64,000 nucleotides of DNA from Sphagnum magellanicum. Taxonomy: Eukaryota; Streptophyta; Sphagnopsida; Sphagnales; Sphagnaceae. The position numbers were made by a program, and so were the translations under genes. The notes below the pieces were generated by a model, which made no database searches, was not told the origin of the DNA, and saw nothing but the letters and a program-made list of their open reading frames with translations. Location of the stretch: contig CM038908.1 of NCBI GenBank assembly GCA_021904315.1, positions 24,510,501 to 24,574,500 of the forward strand. Reading direction: 5' to 3'. Position 1 is the first letter of the stretch; every line of letters starts with the position of its first letter. Positions 57,631 through 64,000 of the stretch are shown piece after piece.

Positions 57631-57979
57631 AAAACAATTAATGCGAATTGGAAACAAATGATGTGATAGATTTAAAAGGGATAACCCCAAGCTTAAGCAT
57701 TACATGGCCCGTAACCTTTTGGAAGAGGCATCATTCACCTCCATTCTAATATATTTTGTAACTCTTCACAAGGGCTACATTGAAATAACATTTTTCTTTC
57801 GAATTTTTTTATTTACTTTAACAAAATTATTTGTCATAAGTCAAATTTACAATTTGATTATCGAAATTTGACTACGAGCTTTTCTTTTGATCATAACTCA
57901 TGATTAATTCTCAAATTCCCTGAAATATTTAATTATAAATCTAAATGTGAAAACAACGAAAGAAGAAAGAGCTTAAATG

Positions 57980-58795
57980 TATTAGCCACATGATGATTAA
58001 TAAACTACATTATTTATGGGAAAAAGAAATGTAATATCTACATGACAATTTAAACATGCACACTATATGTGAATGCAAAATGTAATACTCATGTTATGAC
58101 CTTAATTCACTGTTAAGGGGTACAAATTTTTAAATTAATTAGTGCCATAAACATCGTAATAACTAGTTAGTGGGGGCAAAATGTAATATCCACACTATGA
58201 CCTTAATCCATGCTATACATGGAGGAAGGAAATGTAATACCTATATGACAATTTAAATATGCACATTATATGTGAGGGCAAAATGCAATACTTACATAAT
58301 GACCTTAATTCACACTATATATGGAAAAGGGTGATGTAATGTTTGTGTAACAATTTAAACATGCACATAATATGTGGGGGCAACATGCAATACCCACATT
58401 ATGACCCTAATCCACATAATATATGGGAAAAGGAAATGCAATATCTGAATGACAATTTAAACATGCACACTATATGTGGGGGCAAAATGTAGTACCCACA
58501 TTATATTATGAAAAAATTATGTCCGTTGCAACTTGTCTAATGCAACTAGAAAATGCTCGATAAAATTAGATTACAATTAGATAGATTAGTTATAGATTTT
58601 TCATAGTGTTATGACCTTAATCCACACTATATATGGGAGAGGGAAATGCAATACATGCATGACAAATTAAACATGCACACTATATGTGGGGGTAAAATGC
58701 AATACCCATGTTATAACCCTAATGCATTGTTAAGGGGTACAAATTTTCAGATTAGTTAGTGCCATAGGCATCATAATAACTAGTTAGTTACTAAT
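57980..58795. repeat. 102-bp tandem array with duplicated border block
   Basis: Units carry GACAATTTAAACATGCACA(C/T), (A/T)TATGTGGGGGCAAAATG, CAATACCCACATTATGACC and (A/C)CACTATATATGGGA. The first landmark falls at about 58044, 58247, 58349, 58451 and 58661, that is spacings of about 102 or twice that. A separate block containing TTAAGGGGTACAAATTTT and ATAACTAGTTAGT occurs near both borders (about 58112-58172 and 58731-58790), so the array also has a larger duplication. It is noncoding. Confidence 0.8.
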
Positions 58796-59613
58796 GGTAG
58801 ATTTATTATCCCTTACAAAAAAGGTGAAATTAATGGGATTAAATAATTCATGTTAATGAGTGGTTGGGTGTAATCCACCCAATCATCTAGGTGATTTATA
58901 TGAAATGATTATGATAAGAACCTTATTTTCATCAGGTCAATGTGAGCCTTGTGTGATTTTGTTAAGAAGAAAAATTAGAGGAGAATTTGGAGGAATTCTA
59001 TGACATTTAATAAGCTTGTAATTTGGATTTGGAATAGATAATTCTTTTGGAGAAATGTGTGGAAGGAGTAATTGGAAATGTATTTGTACTTGTGTGTTAT
59101 TTTAATGGAAAATGTTTAAAAAACCTTCATGCGTTTTGTGAGTTTATTTTATTAGGATATACATAAAGTAATATAGTTTAAACTTACATAATGTGTTATT
59201 ATATTTTTCATGGTAGTTATGTGTTTTTTTTTAAAAAAATTTAAAAATGTATATAAAGTGTTAGCCTCTAGAGTAAGGATTTACTAGTGCCACAATAAGG
59301 CAGTATTTAGTATGTGGTAGTAGGAAGAGGGGAAATACTTGAAGGTTGAAGTTTGTAAAATAGGTGGGAATGCTACACATGGTAGGTAATAGCTATGAGT
59401 GGGTGTAATGGTTACAAATGGTGGGTAGTGTCACCAAAGGGTTCGCATGCGTTATAAAGGTGGGATTGTAGTTGTGGAAGGCTTGCACGCCCACTAGGGC
59501 AACATTTAGAAACATTGAAAGTACTACAAAGCATTAAACGATATTTATTTTTTACTTATTTTCATTTCACATGTTTACTTTTTATATTTCCTTCCCTTAG
59601 CATTATTGGAGTT

Positions 59614-60512
59614 ATCGCAACCCTAGCCTTGGGCTTGCGACCAAAGCAAGGGCTTGCAAAGGTGTGGGTCAAAAGTGAGCCTGGGAGTCACATTTCATGC
59701 TTCCAAAAGTGCAGAGAATGTGAAGGAACGAACCTCCACACTTCCAAATGAACTCTCACTTTCGGGATTCCCAAATTTTTAGAGGGCGTTTGCAAGGATC
59801 AAAACTCATTAGATTAAAGCGTTCCTTATATCAATGGAAAGATCTTAGAACGTAAATGTCTAAAATGGGTTTGTATGACCCATTTGGGTACCTAAAACAT
59901 AAGTTATGGCCAAAAGAAAGGCCAGAAGTCAATTGGCTAATTTGACTCCCAACCACTAAAAGTCAAGAATCGCCCCAATTTCCTTATGTACATGTGGCAT
60001 ACGACATATCGTTGGAAAACTCTCAACGAAGGCTACACATTTTCTTTAGATCTCACTTTAATTGGAGGTTTTCACACAGAGTTATGCACCTCCAAAGTTG
60101 CGGGAGTCCCAATTTTAGGAATTTCAAGACTCCCACTTGAGAGTCCCAGGACAAAATGACATTTGAGTGTTGGCCCCATGGCTAAGCACAGAGAATACTA
60201 TAAGGGAGAAAGGTGGTGGCTTCCCCCAAGTTAGGGTTGTGGTGAGTCTTATGAATTTGTGTTTGTTCATGGTTCGTTTATGCACCAAAAGTGCTTCAGT
60301 TACACACTAACCAACTTGTTATTTAGTTTGTGCAGGTCTGTGTGAATAATTGAGTTGCTTGTCAATCTTACTAGTCCCCATCCTGAAGCTCCAACACGCC
60401 CTTCTACCCCCAAAGTGTTACGAATCGAGGAGTGCACCTCACCTCCTTTTCCTTTCACTATCTTCACCTTTGGACTTGTAGTGAGTCCATTAAGGAGCTT
60501 GGGGGTGTGTTA
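59614..60512 (+). repeat. Family R2 element, copy A (inverted pair)
   Basis: It begins CGCAACCCTAGCCTTGGGC and ends near GAGCTTGGGGGTGTGTT. The whole block recurs reverse-complemented at 61783-62690. Shared landmarks are AAGGTGTG(G/A)(G/T)TCAA, GTGAGCC, CACATTTCATGCT, AGTTATGCACCTCCAAA, ACTATAAGGG, AAAGGTGGTGGCTTCCCCCA and AACTTGTT. It is probably an LTR or a non-autonomous element. No protein is evident. The flank at about 60680-60740 has GGGGTCGCAATTTCACCCC, reminiscent of LTR 3' ends. Confidence 0.8.
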
Positions 60513-61782
60513 GGAGTAGCCTATAGACAACATGGTATGTTTGTTTTTAGATAACAAACCTTACTTTTTTTTTCCTCTTTGTGTGAACTCTTACCTATTA
60601 ATCGAATAGTTATAATAAAATAAACAAATGAAAATAGTTTCTTTTTGGGAATACTAAAGCGTTGACCTTATTCCCTTAGCCTTACTTCCTTGACGATGGT
60701 AATGTTTTGGGGTCGCAATTTCACCCCTTCACATCCACACTATCTATGGGAGGTTAGAATGTTAAATCCATATAACAAACATGGAACATTCTTAATGAAA
60801 TTTGATAACCATGTTAAAATCCATCCAAGGGTATTTATTTCCTTAAATTAGGAACAAAAAAATTTTGTTTTAAAAATGATTAAGAAAAAATATCATATCG
60901 TTAATATTAAAAAATGATATCATGTTCAAAGGAGTTGCAACCTAATTTGAAAACACAATTTAAATAAATCAACACACTTTTCATTAAACCTTCAAATTTC
61001 AAACCCTAAGTGATCTTAATGGTAGATGCTCTCAACCTAATAATTATACAAAAAAATACAAATGGAATAAAAAAAATTTCATGACAATTATGTTTTGAAT
61101 TTTAAAATGAATTAATTAAAAATGTTAATGAGTGGAAGCATTAGCCTTAGAGTTAAAAACTAATTACCCCAAAATATTTATATATAAACCTAAATAATTT
61201 AATGGTAAATGTCATAAAGATTAATAACTATATAAACACATACAAATGTCATACAAAATAATCTTCTAGGAATGAATCATGAATTCAAATTAAAACATAA
61301 TGAAAATAAAATTTTAAATGAATGATTTAAAATTTTATTTTTTTATTTTTAGTGTGGTCACTTCAACTTGAAGGCCCAACTTGAGACCTTTTTCATTCAC
61401 CTTTAGAAAAGATAAAATAATTTTTGTTACAAGTATTTGTATGTGAAAAATTCCCCTTAAAATCACTTAGGATTGATTTTGATTAATATTAAAAATTGTG
61501 CAAATATTCATATATGTTTGATGTATTTTTAACTTTAAATTTATTAAGTCTATTGCTTAATTAAATAAATTTCATCTTGCATTAAATGGTCCAAAGTGGA
61601 AGTAAATGACTACCACAAAAACAATTCCCACAATTACGATACCCACATTTGGGGTTAATGACTTATCATCATCATGAGTTTAAATAGGATTAAAATAGAT
61701 GTTAATGGGTCATTTGCAATACCCACATTTTACATTATAATTTATGTAATCAAAGTCTACAATTTGTAAGTGATGCACCCCC
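60513..61782. other. AT-rich spacer between inverted R2 copies
   Basis: About 1.27 kb without genes. Short words shared with the 102-bp array (CAATACCCACATTT, CACACTATCTATGGGAGG) occur, hinting that the array and the R2 family derive from related elements. Confidence 0.45.
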
Positions 61783-62690
61783 AAGTTCCTTGATGGATCC
61801 AATTATGAGTCTAAAGGTGAAAATAGCGGAAGGAAAAGGAATTAGGGCACACTCCTTGGCTCGTAGCATTTCGAAGTAGAGGGGTGTGCTAGAGCTCTAG
61901 ATGGGACTGAAAAGAGTGACAAGCAAATCAATTATTCACAAAGACCTGCACAAACCAAACAACAAGTTGGTTAATGCATAGCTGGAACACTTTTGATGCA
62001 TGGACGAACCACGAACAAACATGGACTCATAAAACTCACCACAACCCCAATTTGGGGGAAGCCACCACCTTTCCCCCTTATAGTATTCTTTGTGCCTAGC
62101 CACGGGGCCAACACCCAAATGTCATTTTGTCATGGGACTCTCAAGTGAGAATCCTGAAATTCCCAAAATCGAAACTCTCGCAATTTTGGAGGTGCATAAC
62201 TTTGTGTGTAGACCTCCAATTGAGGTGAGGTTTAAAGAAAAGTTATAGCCTTTGTTGAGAGCTTTCTAGTAGTATGTGGCATGCCACCCACACACAAGGA
62301 AATTGGTGCAATTCTTGACTTTTAGTGGTCAGGAGTCAAATTGGTCATTTGATTCCCAACCTTTTTTTTGGCCATAACTTGTGTTTCAAGTACTCAAATG
62401 GGTCGTGTGAGCCCATTTTAGACATCTACGTTCCAAGAGATTTCTAATAGTGAAAGTAACTTTTCAAACTGACGAGTTTTGACCCTTGCAATCGCCTTTT
62501 GAAAATTTGAAAATCCATTGGGACTCCAACTTCCAAAGTGGGAGCTCATTTGGGAGTGTGGGGGTTCATTCCCTCACATTCTCTTGCACTCCTAGGAGCA
62601 TGAAATGTGACTTTTGGGCTCACTCTTGAATCACACCTTTGTAAGCCCTTGTTTAGGTCATGAGCCCAAAGCTAGGGTTGTGACAACAAA
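61783..62690 (-). repeat. Family R2 element, copy B (inverted pair)
   Basis: Reverse-orientation partner of 59614-60512, of similar length, with small indels and many point differences. In the sense orientation it starts GTCACAACCCTAGCTTTGGGC. Divergence suggests two insertions or an old inversion, not a recent hairpin duplication. Confidence 0.8.
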
Positions 62691-62711
62691 TGCCTATGTA
62701 GGTATGATGAT

Positions 62712-63130
62712 GTGTGGGTAAGTAGGTTTTGCTAATAAATAGATCTTTTGCTAAAAATTGAAGTGGCATTGTAAAAAACAAATGTTTTACCAAGAAGAAA
62801 GGGTTTAGCTAAAAAGAAATAAAGGTTTTGACAAAAGGTAAAGGTTTAGCCATGATGAGATAAATGTTTTGCTAAGAAGTAAATGTTTAATAAGAAAGTA
62901 TAAAAGTTTTACTGATACATAAAAGTTTAATTAAGAAATAAAGATAATTAACAAAAAAATATAAAATTTTATTGAATTGTACAATTTAATTATGTAATAA
63001 AAAAAATTAACCAAGAAAATAAAGAGGTTTTGCCAATAAATAAAAAAGTTTTGCCACAAGGTAAATTTTTTGTTAATTGGTAGAGGTTCAACTATATATA
63101 TATATATTTTGAGAAGTAAAGGTTTAACTG
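62712..63130. repeat. Degenerate array of about 22-bp units
   Basis: Repeated variants of AAGTAAAGGTTTTGC(C/T)AAGAA occur throughout (GGTTTTGCTAATAAATAG, GTTTTACCAAGAAGAAAGG, GGTTTAGCCATGATGAG, GTTTTGCTAAGAAGTAAATG, GGTTTTGCCAATAAATAA), ending in a (TA)n run at 63092-63107. It is noncoding. Confidence 0.7.
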
Positions 63131-64000
63131 GGAAACATTATGAGAAATTGCGTTTATCAAAACTACATTACCATGTAATTAAAATTCAAAAAACAATTCA
63201 TATATAACTATTATGCAACTATCCCTTGGGTATTACAACTATTGTGCAACTATCCTCTTAGAAATATAATGTATTAATAAATAAATTATCATGTTAAAAA
63301 ATCAGTTAATTATATCATAATTGTAAGTGAATTGAAAATGGGTCTTCTATACAGTAATTTATATATATTGTACATCCATATGTAGTCAACCATGTTTGAC
63401 TTTTTCAAAAGTTGCATTATAGTTGCATGTGACAACTATTTTAGAATTATTATAAATGTGTCATTAAAACAATAACTATGTTGTAACTAGTGTATAATGT
63501 ACACACGTGTGATCATGCCACATTTCCACATCTCCATTGCCCATTATGGGATATATTTGCAACTAATTTTTTATTATGATTCCCATTGATACAATTAATA
63601 TGGTCACTAGTGCACTACTATTAAAGTATTATTATTCAATTATGTTATGACTATAATACAACTACTTATAACTTTAATAAGGATACATAATTCATCAATT
63701 ATCTATATTTTCATCATAGTGTTTCATTTTGAGTGATTTAAAATGTTATGGGAATGCTACTTCAAGTGTTAGAAATCATATTTGAAATGCAAAGGAAAAT
63801 GAATAATGAAAAAAAAAACAAAAAGAGAAATAAGTTTTCCAACTTACAAAACATGTTATTTTTCTTTTTTTTCCTTGGACCCCTCTTATTTTCAAAGTTC
63901 ATAACTTTCTTATTTCTTATTCATTTAAAACAATTTAAAGTGCTATAGGAGCACCACCTAAAGTTCTACAAATCATCTTTGAACTTTAACAACAATATAG
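63131..64000. other. AT-rich end of window
   Basis: No gene or clear repeat. Words of the type ACTATTATGCAACTAT or CAACTATTGTGCAACTATCC recur loosely at 63205-63255. Confidence 0.4.

Noticed and set aside
1-64000. tRNA, rRNA, CRISPR or organelle-derived sequence
   Set aside because: I looked for B-box-like GGTTCGA, rRNA-like stretches and spaced repeats and saw none convincing.

Overview
This is nuclear DNA of a land plant. It is AT-rich, and its genes have many GT-AG introns and encode plant-type proteins: a SAC3B-like mRNA-export factor, a CYP23-type cyclophilin, RNA polymerase subunit RPB8 and a GAUT13/14-like galacturonosyltransferase. Decayed transposons and simple repeats fill the rest. 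A decayed class I cyclic-nucleotide phosphodiesterase exon (3.6-3.8 kb) points away from flowering plants. Fused to adenylyl cyclase, that domain is known from streptophytes with swimming sperm. With the short introns this suggests a seed-free plant such as a lycophyte, fern or bryophyte, but I cannot name the species.

Layout. From 1 to 6.3 kb lies a mosaic of broken host-gene pieces, all on the minus strand: cyclin H, class I phosphodiesterase, FRIGIDA-like and NASP-like. SINE-like repeats sit between them. From 7.17 to 14.64 kb is an intact 12-exon SAC3/GANP gene (minus), whose exon model stays in frame for 1563 codons. From 15.3 to 18 kb are a hairpin repeat, half of an inverted repeat pair (partner at 27.7 kb) and a dead PIF/Harbinger transposon with a 29-base C tract in its transposase. 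From 21.3 to 24.3 kb are a 144-bp tandem array, exon-like plus-strand segments I cannot name and a small minus-strand gene for a coiled-coil protein (172 aa). From 28.4 to 31.0 kb is an 8-exon CYP23 cyclophilin gene, then a 220-bp tandem repeat, then an intronless RPB8 gene (33.0-33.5 kb). From 34 to 46.9 kb I see no intact gene, only minisatellites, two small terminal-inverted-repeat elements and AT-rich repeats. From 48.1 to 51.9 kb is a 6-exon GAUT gene. From 52 to 64 kb there is again no gene. That stretch holds a 102-bp tandem array and two copies, about 900 bp each, of one element in opposite orientation.

The intact genes are ordinary housekeeping and cell-wall genes with no evident shared pathway: nuclear mRNA export (SAC3), secretory-pathway folding (CYP23), transcription (RPB8) and Golgi pectin or xylan-related glycosylation (GAUT). 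The least ordinary part is the first 6.3 kb. Unrelated gene pieces, with their introns, lie together in one orientation, as expected for DNA-level gene-fragment capture.
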